Positions 33,130 to 44,847 of a DNA stretch of 64,000 bases are shown here, piece after piece. Position 1 is the first letter of the stretch. Each line of letters begins with the position of its first letter. Below the pieces are notes generated by a model. That model made no database searches, was not told the DNA's origin, and was given only the letters and a program-made list of their open reading frames with translations. The stretch is taken from the NCBI GenBank assembly GCA_944472135.2, contig OX235262.1:39979804-40043803 (forward strand). The letters run 5' to 3'. Origin of the DNA: Trichobilharzia regenti (Eukaryota > Platyhelminthes > Trematoda > Strigeidida > Schistosomatidae). Made by a program: the position numbers and the translations under genes.

Positions 33130-33700
33130 TAAATTCTAAAGGAATATGGTTTTCCACCAAGATTTTATGAAACTTGACCTAACTTCTGTAAACAAGATTT
33201 AGCTACACATGAGTTAGCAGCCGATATCCTGAAAACAAGGTTTTTTAAATTACTAAAAATGACATTCAATGCGGCATCCTTGACAATAGCATTTCCTATT
33301 GAACATTACTGTTCAATAAACACATCGTGCAGCTAACCGGCTCTATGTGTGTTTATCAGTACACTTGCTTTTGTGAAGCTAAGTATATCGGTCGTTCGAT
33401 TATGGCTTTGTCCAGGACGGTGTAAGAACACTATTCTTAGTGGCTACAAATAGTTGGAAATGGGGCTGTAAGAAGCACGATCATTAAACATCTCGTCGAT
33501 ATTGATCACCTTATTCCTCTTCCTGTGAAGTTATCTACACGAGGAAAAATAACTTACCCAAACCATTCCTTATCAGATTCGTCTGTATTTCTCAAGCTTC
33601 GGCCATCGGAATAGAAAGGCTTTTTCAACCCTCCCAGTTCTCATGGTCTTAATCCGCCTATGAGATACTGTTATAATCCACATTTGTAATGTGGACGTAT
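33130..33700 (+). mobile_element. Penelope-like element fragment, linker and GIY-YIG domain
   Basis: 33340-33420 reads 'CVYQYTCFCEAKYIGRS', with Cys pair, YIG and R as in PLE endonucleases. It continues 'EHYS.WLQ', 'AVRSTIIKHLVDIDHLIP', then near 33560-33650 'SQASAIGIERLF' in the AEA..I position. One stop and a frameshift interrupt it. The region before 33330 is a decayed linker. Confidence 0.75.
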
Positions 33701-34458
33701 ATATTTTATTCAGTTTGTATATCCTTCCGTTATTATGTCTACTTTCATTATTAATTTCACTTTGAACAATTTCCAGGAGTCTCTCAACCGTCACCTATAT
33801 TTCTTTAATTCAGTATAATTTTTGTAATACAGTCTTATCATAATTATCACCTTGTTACGTAATGTTTTGGTAGTCTGCTAATGTCATTATTTCTACGCCC
33901 CTAGCCCCCTCCGCTCCAGATTTAAACATTTAACGAACTACGCTGACAGAGATTATTGTTGATACGTAGGAGGATGCCTGCAAGCCATTTAAGAGTATTA
34001 TTATATGATGAATTTGTCATTTCAAAGACATATTCCTAGCTATCAGAAATAATCTCGGTCAGCATAATGTTTCAGTTTCATTTGAATTCGTCGATTCCAC
34101 AAGTGATGCAAATGTATCCGGATGAAAATGCTATCCTCAGATGTTACGTCTCCTTTCACAAATGTTCTTCTGATTGAAACTATTTGCTTTATATTCAAAT
34201 TCATCAAGGATAATAATGTAGGCGTGGGTGTTCCGATCCAATACCGAGACGAACTATTATTTCATGAATTATGTACGTTATAGAACATATAATCAACTAT
34301 TTTGTCACAGTTCACATTATTATTCGAAAAAATTGTAAATATATATATATACGACTGTATAGCTTGATGATAAATACGTTGAAAAGAGACTCCCACATGT
34401 GTTTAAACCAAGTTCCTTTCAACAGTTTGAAAAAATGGGGCATTTGGTATTTGATATT
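33701..34458. other. unassigned AT-rich sequence
   Basis: Nothing recognised; short (TA)n at 34340-34351. Confidence 0.4.
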
Positions 34459-35845
34459 CATAATAATAAAAGTTTCTTGTGTTTCCCAGTGAATGAAAAA
34501 CAAAACGATTTGTTTTTACTGACTTTTCGCCATTTAATGCTGCTTATACCTTTATCAAAGTACTATTAAAGCAGAATTTACAAAATTCACTCAGCTTATA
34601 TATAACAACTTAATTATCGTTCCTCGACATAAGGTCATCTTTCGTTGTCGAATTGGCCAATTACTAAAGATAACAAAACCAGACGGAGATTGCTGGATTT
34701 GATAATTGTATGAAATTATAAAAACAGCGTGTGTTTACACAATGAAACTGCTCATCACATTCGTGTTGATTTTGACATTTAATGGGTGTAGGGAGGGTGT
34801 TGTAACCAGGTCAAATCCTGTTTTAGTCGATTATTCCTATTCAGACAATTTAGATCTCATTTGATATGAAGTGCTTCTGATATTAGACGTTCTTTGTGAT
34901 TTCTGAAATTTTCCTGGATGAATATTCCAGTATTGACAAAATCAATTTCTTGACCTGATTACATAGCGTGTAGACCTATGGCTGACTGATGACTTTTCAA
35001 GCTTTTCTAGTTTACTAACTGGATTTTTCGGTGGTTGAACAGATGCTCTACGGTGTTCATTTTTTCAGATTTTCATTTCTCTCTAGCGATGTTTTTCCGA
35101 TGTATATCGCATCACATTCCAAGCATTCCATTTTATAGACACAATTAGGTATAGAATCCCTACGGATTTGGTCTTCGATATGGACAAGGTTGTTCCGCAG
35201 TGTGTCTGATGTTTTGAAGAAAACCCTGATGTTGTGCCTACTGACTACTGCTCTTCTGATATCGTTGGACGTCTCTGCTCTATATGGAATGAAAAATGTT
35301 GACGTCCATGTTTTCAGAATAGGTTTTCGACCATACTCAATGTCAGTGTTGATTTTGTTGATGAAGTTTTTTGGGTAGTCGTTTTCCTTGAGAGTTTCAG
35401 TAATGTTTGATATTTTTCTTTCTCATCCGTTATCAGAGAGTGTGCGATATGCCTCGGACAAACATTGCCAGAGAGAAATCAAAATCAGACGAAATGAACA
35501 CCGTAGAGCATCTCTTTACACCCATTAAATGTCAAAATCAACACGAATGTGATGAGCAGTTTCATTGTGTAAACACATGCTGCTTTTATAATTTCATACA
35601 ATTATCAAATCCAGCAATCTCCGTCTGGTTTTGTTATCTTTAGTAATTGGCCAATTCGACAACGAAAGATGACCTCATGACGAGGAACGATGATTCAGTT
35701 GTTATATGCGAGCTGAGATTTTGTAAATTCTGTTTTAATAATACTTTGATAAAGCATTTAGCAACATTAAATGGCGAAAAGTCAGTAAAAGCAATATCAT
35801 TTTGTTTTTCATTCACTGGGAAACACAAAAACCTTTATTATTATG
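34459..35845. repeat. 1.4-kb inverted repeat enclosing PLE coding sequence
   Basis: The arms 34459-34790 and 35517-35845 (about 330 bp each) are near-identical reverse complements. The 726-bp spacer is PLE coding sequence on the minus strand. This looks like a PLE whose terminal repeat is present at both ends in opposite orientation. Confidence 0.95.
34800..35422 (-). mobile_element. Penelope-like element, linker plus GIY-YIG endonuclease, largely open
   Basis: The minus strand is open from 35422 to the stop at 35059-35057, about 121 codons. In order it has 'YPKNFINKIN', a linker with 'FIPYRAETSNDIRRAV', 'NIRVFFKTSDTLRNNL', then 'NCVYKMECLECDAIYIGKTS', the Cys pair and intact YIG motif that start the endonuclease. 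After the stop, shifted frames continue to about 34800 with 'RHALCN.VKK..LSILEYSSRKFQ'. It is the cleanest GIY-YIG start in the window. It lies inside a palindrome, and a diverged second copy is at 61.7-63.4 kb. Confidence 0.85.
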
Positions 35846-36139
35846 ACGACTCTTCGCTAAATCACTTATTTCTTTTTTATTTACGTATCTTAGGCCAACC
35901 GTACATAAACCTTGTAGATTCAGAGGTGATGACGTAACTGAAAGAAAGAAATGTAGAGGAAATGTTCCTGTCAAGTGAACTTATCTAGCCTTCAAACAAG
36001 TCATAATTTAACAAATAAAATGCTCTTGTTACACCCAGCTGTAAATACCAGTTCACATGTACTTGCCAAAGCGCATACATCAAACGGACAGAAAGAACGA
36101 ATTATGACTTCAGATCTGAGTATATTTCAGTGAAGATTT

Positions 36140-36855
36140 CACAAGAATAAAATGTTAAAAAAGTTTAACGAGGCACATCCATCGCTTATCTTCACTTGTG
36201 AAGAAGAATATGATGGTGGACTACATTTTCTTGACGTCCAATTGAGCAGAAGAGAGGATGGTTCACTAAAGAGAGATGTCTATAGAAAACCTACATCTGT
36301 AGGACAATATACACATTTCCTCAGTTATGTACCAATCCGATACAAAATCAATTTGGTCAGATGCCTGACGAATAGAGCAAGACGCATATGTACAGATGAC
36401 TCCAAAAGCCAAATTCAAGGTTCTAGTTAGAATAAAAAAAAAACCACATAAAAAAAACATTTCAAACATTTAGGGGGGTGATTCAATAAAAGTTCGCCCC
36501 CCTTTTTTTCCGCCACATTTTTTAGGAAATTGTTGCCCTGTTTTAATTGTCTTGAAATATAGAACTAGACAGCTTAACAAACGCATTAATGTGCATCTTC
36601 CTTCATGGTTCGGAAAAGGTCAAATAAAATCCATACGAAGTTCCGTTTTGGCTCATTTGATTGATAGTGGTCACCAAGTGGACAAAAATAGTGCCGCCTT
36701 CAAAGTTATTTACCGCATTCCATCAAGTCTTTCGAACGGAATCAGAACCCGTCCTTTACACTTAGCCGAAGCTATGGGAATTCGAGAGAATAATCCTAGT
36801 CTTTGCATACAAAAGAAATTTGTTCTACCTTTGTCTCTCCCTTGCTTTGCCTAGG
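36140..36855 (+). mobile_element. Penelope-like element, RT end and GIY-YIG end, internal part lost
   Basis: 36152-36430 is open: 'FNEAHPSLIFTCEEEYDGGLH', 'FLDVQLSRREDGSLKRDVYRK', then 'RYKINLVRCLTNRARRIC', the region after the RT active site. 36552-36854 is open: 'RQLNKRINVHLPSWFGKG', 'SSVLAHLIDSGHQVD', 'FKVIYRIPSSL', 'LAEAMGI', 'LCIQKKF'. The linker and YIG core between them are missing or replaced by a low-complexity tract at 36425-36540. Confidence 0.85.
36425..36540. repeat. low-complexity tract with G6/C6 hairpin
   Basis: A-runs, a GGGGGG/CCCCCC pair (about 36471-36508) and a T-run sit exactly where the PLE linker and YIG core should be. Confidence 0.6.
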
Positions 36856-36864
36856 TGAATTCTA

Positions 36865-37065
36865 TTCAAAACCCTCCCCCTTTTTCCCCTTTTTTTTAAT
36901 CTTTTCATTTTTTTATAATTTTTCACTTAATTTTTTTATTTATTTAAATTTTTTTTTTTTTAAGGGGGGGTTTTTGTTGGTTCCGACCTTACATCACGCA
37001 GCTTGTTATTTTTTTTCTGTTTAAAAAAAATTTTTTTTTTTTTAACTTATTTATAAATAAAAATA
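36865..37065. repeat. homopolymer-rich tract
   Basis: C-, T-, A- and G-runs up to about 14 long, similar in texture to 30955-31130. Possible consensus errors. Confidence 0.7.
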
Positions 37066-38010
37066 ATTTGTTCTAACTCCAATTTTCTGCATATCACAGA
37101 AGCGATTATCATTAGATCATCAAAAATTTAGCTACACCTAAGAATGATACAGCAGATAAGTATAAGTAACCTAGATAAATTCTAATCACTGCAATACATT
37201 CACCTACATAAAATCAAACAGTAGGGTGAAACAGGCTCAATGAATTTATTTGAGTAAAGAAACATTTTAGTTACTGAATTTTATATATGCTCTCAACTTC
37301 GAGTAAAACGTACTGGATTTGACCCAATACGAATTTCAAATGTAGGCGAAATAGACATTAAACTAATAGAAAGTTGAACTACATCGTGCAGAGACGTTAC
37401 TGTGAATATGACGGATAAGTTGTAGTCGAAATATTAAATGGTTATTAAGAATGTTTTGTAATATTTTACATAAATTAAAATTACTGTGCATTTATAATCT
37501 GTATGAATGTCTAAACTTCACTTTCATCCACTCATGCATAAAACCACAACCATCCGGGAAATAACCACTCCAGTAATATGGGAAGTATTTAAAAGATTGT
37601 AGCGATGGTGATTTGCTTTATTCCCAGCTTTTGGTACATTATTGCATCTAATTTACTCAGTAACAAAAAAATTACATGGTAAACAAAGTAAGTTATAAGT
37701 TTCACGCTTAACGTCTTTTCTATCACATGGAACTTGAGCAGACCAGTTATGGTATCAGTGAGTGCTTGTACTTAGTTGTGAGATCAAACAATCTTTGATA
37801 ATTACTTCTAGTCTTACCTGGTGAGATGCAAGAGGGGATTTACAAATAAGGAAGGTGCTGAGGTCAATTAATACGGATGAGTCTCATTTCTCTCATAAGT
37901 TCAGGAGTCTGTTGACTACAATAGTTACGCGCTGACTGAGTTACACGCCACTTGCCTTATTGACAACCTTTAATACCCTTCGAAATATGACACAATACTT
38001 TCGATTTTTT
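37066..38010. other. unassigned; family T fragment near 37612-37670
   Basis: 'tttattcccagcttttggtacattattgcatctaatttactc' in broken form resembles 44990-45075. Otherwise nothing recognised. Confidence 0.35.
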
Positions 38011-38226
38011 TCCTGCACGTTCCCGGTGGAAAGTAGGGCCTCAAGCCAGTGGCTTGAAGTTTCTTGTAGCAGTGTTTAATTTTACAGGATGAGGTTGCTA
38101 GCCCGATGCCCAACCTTTCCTCTTTACCAGCATTATTTCTGGCTTAGCGAGGTAAAGGATTGCATCCGTGGCCGGGGATTGAACCCCGGACCATGTGCAT
38201 GGTCGGTGAGCGTCGTAACCGCTATA
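38011..38226 (-). mobile_element. tRNA-headed SINE (family S2)
   Basis: Complete body with 'gaaacttca'-type block, a B box near 38173-38186 (GGTTCAATCCCCGG on minus) and RTE-like tail at 38020-38045. The extreme 5' end of the head is altered at 38220-38226. Confidence 0.8.
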
Positions 38227-38465
38227 TCTTTTTGATTAGCCTAGGTATAACTAAGGGGGAGTAGCACACTACAATAAGTAAGGTGCAAGATTGTAAAGTA
38301 TTGTAAAAGTAGAGGTTGACTGATACCTGACTGTTTTAAGTTCTTGATGTAGAAGGTTAGATGAAGCATTTTCTTAGAAATTGGAAGTATATGGGATGAT
38401 CAAGAAAGGTCGGGGTTATAGAAATATTTCAAGGAATCTACTGATTGACTTTTTTTCTATTTCAG

Positions 38466-38655
38466 TGCCCTCTGTGCTGTACAAGCATCTCGAAAACAAA
38501 CAAGTTCGCGTAGATCACGTTTATGCCTGAAGGTGAAGTTAACTATCTGATATTTGCAGGGATTTACCGTCAAACCATTTATCTCAGACTACTGGCTTGT
38601 GTTCAATAAAAAGCTGCTAAGTTTGGAACAGCCAGATGATGAGAGTATTCAATGA
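38466..38655 (+). CDS. candidate pair of short host exons with a 27-bp intron (weak)
   Basis: TTTTTTTCTATTTCAG (acceptor ending 38465) precedes a 67-bp segment 38466-38532 open in one frame and ending CTGAAG before GTGAAG (donor at 38533). A TTTGCAG acceptor ends at 38559. From 38560 the same reading phase continues for 31 codons to TGA at 38653-38655. Spliced, this would give about 53 residues ending 'LSLEQPDDESIQ'. Tiny introns are known in schistosome genes, but I recognise no protein family and the surrounding exons are not visible. Confidence 0.2.
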
Positions 38656-39239
38656 AGTTGATTTCTTCTCAATGAAGCAAGTCGTATAAGAAAAATGCAA
38701 AAAAAAGAGAGCAGCACCCCAAGGGATACTGACTTTAGTAATTAATGCAGGACAAGATTTGCTTTTATATACAGTACACTGCAGTCTGTTCGAGAAATAA
38801 GAATACATCCAGTGTTAAATCAGTCGACAATTAATGCCTTTATACTGACGACTGGTAAGAAGAAGTTAAGTAACATATCATGACTAATCAACATCGGATG
38901 GCTGTTTATCTATTCTCACGTCGAACTCACCTGTGGTGTATTCAGGTTCAAACTACTAGAATTCTGGTTGGTAATTCATTTGACTGAATCCACCATTTGC
39001 AATTTACGCAGTACAGGGTGAGATTTTACCTCAGTTTGTCCTGGAAACTGAAATTATCCAGATAAAAATATGTCGCGTGACTAATGCCATAAATGACGAT
39101 CAAGAAGGCAGGCATAACTGCATAGTTCTATCAATCACTGATCGATTGATTTGAGTAGGTGAACATCACGCACAAGAAACTTTAGAGCAAATGGCGAATT
39201 AATTTAAAAACTGGAAATTTTATTTATGGTATTACCAGT
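38656..39239. other. unassigned sequence
   Basis: Nothing recognised. Confidence 0.4.
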
Positions 39240-39420
39240 TCAGCCAAGCAGATAGCCAGAATTTGAGTGGATTCAACCGATTTAGCGCTAGAGGCTGGTT
39301 GAAAATGGGCAGACCACTGATGAGCTCAACCTCAAATGCAGTGGGACCGCTGTCCAGTGTTTAGATCACTTTGACCTGGCTAGTATACATTTTTGGTTGG
39401 TGTAAGAGATATTTAATACT
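39240..39420 (-). mobile_element. possible S3-type SINE, highly diverged
   Basis: tRNA-like and tail-like segments can be matched only loosely ('cagatagccagaatttgagtgg' region and 'ctgtccagtgtttaga' at 39350-39366). Confidence 0.3.
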
Positions 39421-39719
39421 CACATCTATCAATCAATGAGCCAGCAGTGCATAGCACAATACGTTAATGCTTACTTTCTTGACTGCCGTTAATAGAACAA
39501 AGCAGCTCACATATTTTGATCTGAATTATTTCGGTTTCCATCAGAAATTGATTGACTGAGGTTGAAAAAATTTGGACACTAAGTCCCGTAGCTCTGAAGG
39601 ACTTTTCAAAGTCTCTGAAGCTTAAGCCAAAACTTGGCACTTATTCTATACTCACTTCAATGATTATGCTAAGCGTTTCGATTAATTCAATACGTGATTA
39701 GGCTTCCTGAGTTCAGCTT

Positions 39720-40720
39720 GTTCCAGACGGAGTTTGGCATGCAGTGCATCTTTCAATCTGTCCAGGATGATACGACATCATTTTTTGCCTGGCGTTAACA
39801 GGAGCATTGTCCTGTGAAAGTTGTTTAAAGGCCTAAGTCGCCCTTCTTTGGTTGTTTGACAAGGTAGCCTTTCTTCGAATCAGCAGGTACTTTCCTTTTC
39901 CTCTCAATCTTTCTGTAGTATTGGCGTGAATGGATTCGCTGAAACCTGTGGGTCCGCTTTCAATGCTTACGGGTGAATGCCATCTGGTCCCGTTGCCTTC
40001 TAAGTTTTTATTACGTCTAATGGCAACCCAGACTTTTGCTTTTGCCATAGGATCGGTGTTCACTGACAGTTTTGCGTCTCTTGGTGGTATTTCTGGACGA
40101 TCTACTATTGCTGATCAGTTCAAGAGTTCCTCCAAATGATCAGCCTTTTATTTTCTTTACTCGTCTTCTTTGATAATTAGATCCCCTTGACCAACTTTTA
40201 TTGGTTTAATCTCTGTTATTCTCTTTCCAGACATAGATCTGATCTGAGATTTGAGGTCTGTTTTATCTATAGTCTATTCTTCCTCAGTATCCAGCGTCAT
40301 AGAATTGTCTTTTGTCTTTCCCAGCTCCCTTCCTCATTTTTATGTTCACCGCGTTTCACACTGAAATTAGCTCTTGCGTTCGTTGTCCATCTTCTCATTG
40401 GTTCACTTCTGTTTCATGATCTGTCATTCTGTGTTTTGTCTCTTCTTTTTTCTTAAGCCGGATGCACGGATATCCCTTGACATCACTTCCACAGAGTTCC
40501 AGTGTCCTTCTACACAAGTGCTCCCAGCGATATTGTATAATGTCTCTAACTTTGCTGTGATGACCACAACCAATGTATCCTTTGTAATGTAACCATTCAG
40601 TTTCTGAGCACTAAAACTGAGCTGCGGTCTATCTGAAGTTAGTATATTGGCTTTACCATGGAGTTTCCTTGCACCAGGTAGTAGAATGAACCCTAGCAAA
40701 CAACTATATGGAATCTAGGT
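39720..40720 (-). mobile_element. RTE-type fragment, linker between endonuclease and RT
   Basis: The minus strand of 40060-40140 reads 'HLEELLN' then 'PEIPPRDAKLSVNTDP'. 39833-40063 continues 'AKVWVAIRRNKNLEGNGTRW', the conserved (R-K-A-G-DGI-like) start of the RT domain, here altered. 40424-40699 covers the upstream linker ('AKLETLYNIAGSTCVEGHW'). It has several stops but covers a section of RTE not represented elsewhere in the window. Confidence 0.7.
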
Positions 40721-41814
40721 GACTTGAAGTGATTCTACCCTCTAAGGTAGATCAAAGCAGGTGCATCAACAATGAGCTCACCTTCTACTGAGTAAAACGA
40801 CTTTCTACTGTTCTGGATATTATTGATTGGGTTAGCGCACAGTAATTATTGATTTGTGATTTATCTGAATAATTTTGATTTCCAATACAAACTGTGATTT
40901 ACTCTCACTACTGGAACTGTGTACACTGTGAAATGCGAATTCATCCAACGAACTGACGTCAGTTAATAAGTCAATAATGAAGAGCTATGTGATCGAATCA
41001 ACAACTTTCAAGTTACGAGACTAGGAGTGTGTGTGCTATTCAACCACAGAGAAAGTGTTTTATATGATACCATCAATTCCACCTACAATAAAATCATATC
41101 TCATAAATGATCAGTATTTGCATTTAATGTGTTCAATATGTAACTTTTTGGACAAATCTTATCAAAATTTCTGTTGAATACTGAATGTGAATTGAAAAGC
41201 AAATGTTAATTTCTTAGTTTATAGTTTAGGTCAATAAATCAGATATATATAATATATATATTAAATGTAAATAAGAATTTAAGGTTAAATTGAGAATTTC
41301 ATTTTTAATGCAGAACCAACCGACCAACAAACAAACAAACATTTGAGCAAAAAAGTAGCGGGCAGGAGGGTGGGTGGTGACAGAAAAAAAGTAATGTGGA
41401 TAAGAAATACGGATGAAAAGAAAAAGAAGACGAAGGAGACGAACACAATGTTCCATATAGTTTTCAAGTTTTTTTTTATTAAGAACATAACTTATTTATT
41501 TATTTGTTTGTTAATTTCAGTTTGCGTTTTTTTGGCTGTTTCAATTTATTTACCAGTGATTTTTTATAGTTTGTGTTTTTTAATCTTTCTCGTTTGATAT
41601 TTAATTCCTTCGTTTTCTCTCTATGATTTAGGCAGAAAATGAAGGCGAATTTTGAACTGGAGAATAATTTTCAGTGTGTCACAAACAGATTCCTATTCCC
41701 ATTTTTTCAACACGAAATATATTCAGTTTATTTTTAGACTTGAAATTCATCTGGACATAATTGAAATTAGCCAGCTTTATTTTATTTTAAGTGAGATCAC
41801 GGAATGGTATCGTT
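40721..41814. other. unassigned AT-rich sequence
   Basis: Pyrimidine- and purine-rich stretches at 41390-41640; nothing recognised. Confidence 0.4.
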
Positions 41815-42335
41815 AAAGAAAACTAGTAGCAATGTTGGACAGCTATTTTCTCCCGGTTCTGAATTCTTCACAGTGCGCACTAACCACCAGGCTGCGAAAC
41901 CAGGTCCATACGGTTACAAGGTATGCGTTTAGACCACTTAGTCATTCGGACAGGGTTCCGTAACGCATGAATTTCAACTTCTTACAACTCGTGAGTTTAC
42001 CTCAGCCACTAGCCAATATCATCAGTGAGTATTTGCCTGCCCCACCCTTCGGGCCAGTTGGATCCCACTCGTGACGACTTCTCACTTGAACTCCAGGCAG
42101 CTTCGTCCTGTATCCGGTCATTGGAATTAGTTTGTAGACATTTCATTTGTTTCAAATTCGAACATGGGTTGATATCAGCTGAGGAGTCATTGAAAAAACC
42201 TGAGAGTGCTGGAAATCTGTTTCGTTCTTGTGCTTGAGACCCTTCAATTTTCGAACGATGGACCTCCTGGATATAAGGCAAGACTGTAAGCCACTGAGGC
42301 ATTGACACTCGATTCAATAACCCATGAATTCTGCT
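41815..42335 (-). mobile_element. two adjacent S3-type SINE fragments
   Basis: On the minus strand, GAAAATAGCTGTCC is near 41838-41851 and GAACGAAACAG near 42212-42222, each followed by the family tail, with a leader-like block at 42030-42100. Both are decayed. Confidence 0.5.
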
Positions 42336-42767
42336 TTTGGATGTAAAAGAGATCAATAAGAATTGAACATCAGAATGTTTTCTTTTTAGTGGTAAGAATT
42401 AAAATACAATAAATTTTGAGAGAATTTAAGTTTCAGTGTTCATGTGATGGTTATCAATGAGAACTTTTCAATTCTAAAGGGGATCTATGTTCGTTCGAGG
42501 ATATATAGATTAGCTTTGTTGAACAGTGCTAATAAATGTTGAAAACTGGATTCAATACATTCTGCTTAATCATAGTAATAATGACTCTGTTCCACATAAT
42601 ACGTTTGGTACAACGTGGAATTTTTTAGCATTTAGTACAACTTTGCATCTAATGTTCTCTTCACATTACAGAGTATGGGGAAGAGAATTATCAACAGAGT
42701 GTTTACATTGATCATAATATCAGTGAGAATATGGATGCAAAGTTAAAATTGTGTATAAATATTGATA
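42336..42767. other. family T repeat near 42575-42672; rest unassigned
   Basis: 'gtggaattttttagca ... catctaatgttctc' matches 45180-45260. Function unknown. Confidence 0.4.
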
Positions 42768-43010
42768 GCGTTGGTGTTACAGCGGTTAGGACGCTCGCCA
42801 GGCATGCACGTGGTTCGGGGTTTGATCCCCGGCCGACGCACTTCTTTACCTCGCTAAGCCATTATTGTAGCTGGTAAAGAGGAAAGGCTGGAAATGAGGC
42901 TAGCAACCCCATCCTGTAAAAATAAACACCACTGCTACCGAAACTTCAAGTCTCTAGCCTGAAGCCCTATGTTCCACTGGGAACGTGAAGGAAAAAATAA
43001 ATAAATAAAT
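42768..43010 (+). mobile_element. tRNA-headed SINE (family S2), best plus-strand copy
   Basis: The head has GCG at 42768, an A-box (acagcggttaggacg) at 42779-42793, a B-box (GGTTTGATCCCC) near 42818-42829 and the acceptor CCGACGC near 42832-42838. The body contains 'accactgctaccgaaacttca' (42929-42949). The tail 'gaagccctatgttccact' at 42961-42978 matches the RTE 3' end and finishes in (AAAT)n. Confidence 0.85.
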
Positions 43011-43029
43011 ATGGACAACAATATATCAA

Positions 43030-43690
43030 TCATTGTTATTATTCCTTGAGTTGCGAGTGGATCATCAAGCCTCAACAAAAAATTTCAATTTGTCATGTTT
43101 TCTATAGTCATATTCAGCTAGAACTAAGATTGCCCATAAGCTTTCATCTTCTTCTCACACGACATCCTCGATGTCACGCTCGCACCTACATGCAAATCGC
43201 TGCTCCCCATTCGGCTCCTACTCAAGATATGGCCCAGTGAGTGATGTTAGTCAGTTGTCTGCACAGCTCGTGTCCAAATCATCTCCATTTGCTTAGGTAT
43301 ATTCATTGGGGAATAGATTGCTGACTGGCCTGCTGGCATAATTCTTTTTTGCCAGTCCTTCCTTACCATTCGTTCATCAGTATGGAGGCAGAGAGAGCGG
43401 TTGTTGATAAAAGCCTGCAGCCTTTGAGGACGCCTACTGTACGGCACCCATATCTGTGCTTCTCCACAGTATATTATCAATGAGGATAAGAAGGGCCCTT
43501 TAATTACTGTTTTGCAGTTAGTAGTTTCATACCTAACACTTTTCTCACCACTAAAAATGAGTGCCGAATAAGGTATCTCAGAGTCTTTGTACTGACCTAT
43601 CCGAGCATATAGTCTTTTACAATTACTTCCATTATTCCCCCCCCCCTGATGAGATGCAGAAGCTAAACTGGTTTCATGTAAACGCATAAC
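43030..43690 (-). mobile_element. RTE-type non-LTR fragment, C-terminal part, long open frame
   Basis: The minus strand is open 43687-43247 (146 codons). It reads 'YCGEAQIW' in the LYG.E.W position, 'RLQAFINNRSLCLHTDERM' in the FINSCL position, then 'WQKRIMPAGQSAIYS' and 'MEMIWTRAVQTTD'. It is followed by the decayed end and RTE tail at 43035-43060. Long open length is likely chance, since key residues are lost. Confidence 0.65.
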
Positions 43691-44299
43691 TCTTGTCCCT
43701 CAGTGTATATAGCGAGTCCTTGAGCTATGGTTTACTTTACAAATCATTCTGAATGATTAGTCTGTTTAGATTTTGTGACAGTTGCATCTGACTGAGTCAA
43801 CGCTGTATCCTTACAACCATACTGGTTAGTTTTCTTTTACAATCTTTGAAAGGGTTGGCATAAAACAAACTACGCATTTAGCCCCAGAGTAGTACGTGGA
43901 CAAATATAGGCGCTATATAGTGGTCATATATAGGAGTTTATCCTTCGTAGAATTTAGAAGCAGTGTGCGGCTAAAGAATATCACTCCTAGCGTTGCATCA
44001 GGGAAGATCTTGTTTTGGAAAACTAGAGATTCTCCTCTTTAGGTTATATGCCGCTAAGCCTCTCTTAAACTCCAGGTTTATGTTTGACATTTTCTTTGAC
44101 AGTGAACTTTGTTCTCCTCTCCTATGATTCTAGTTTGATATTCCCCATAAACCATATTGGGTATCCATTCTTAGTCAGGATTTATTTGAAAAACCAGAGC
44201 TATTCTGTGCTTCTTACGACGTATATTCATCTCTCGTCATACTTTAAAACTTTCATGTGAGGTTAAAAATTAGTATCTTCCTGATGTCCCATCGCTTTT
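43691..44299. other. unassigned sequence
   Basis: Nothing recognised. Confidence 0.4.
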
Positions 44300-44515
44300 T
44301 CATTCCGTCTGTTCTGTGAGAAATATAAAGCCTTCGAGCCTTGGAGTTTCAGTAATGGCGATGCTGTGTTTACAGGGTAGGACTAGCAACCGAATTCACT
44401 ACCTACTCTTTTTTATGCCTACTACTTAGGTGAGATTTAGGAGTGTGTCGGCTAGGACTTGGGGACCCCTCACATAGGTAGCTGGCGAGAATTTTACGAG
44501 TGAACTACCATCTCT
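44300..44515 (-). mobile_element. tRNA-headed SINE (S2), degenerate
   Basis: Body blocks 'ccttcgagccttggagtttc' and 'gtttacagggtaggactagc' match S2; head boxes are eroded. Confidence 0.5.
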
Positions 44516-44660
44516 ATTATGCTGAACTAAATAGTAATTAAATCTATGCGAATTTACGTATGAAAATGCAACTGTATGGGTTTTATGATGATGATGATGA
44601 TGAAATTGCAGAGAAAGACAAGTGTTTGTTAAACGTTTTGTTCTTTTTTTCCTAAGCGCC

Positions 44661-44847
44661 TTTTTATTTTTAATTACAGCTTGATTCTACACTGTGTTTT
44701 CGGTACAAGTATGGAATTTTCAGCATGGATATCGGTAGCCCGAATTTCGCAGGCCGACCATAAATATCAGGTGTGCTTCGGCAGAGGATAAAACTTCGGG
44801 CCACGTGCATGGTCGGCGGGACTCCTAACCACTGGGCCACCGACGAC
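44661..44847 (-). mobile_element. tRNA-headed SINE (family S1)
   Basis: Complete S1 on the minus strand with T-rich tail at 44661-44672. The head ends tcgtcggtggcccagtggttagg (44847 to 44825); the B box is damaged by an extra A. Confidence 0.8.

Noticed and set aside
41343..41597. A small membrane protein (hydrophobic frame at 41343-41597)
   Set aside because: The hydrophobicity comes from T-rich DNA, the frames overlap on both strands, and no start context or conservation is visible.
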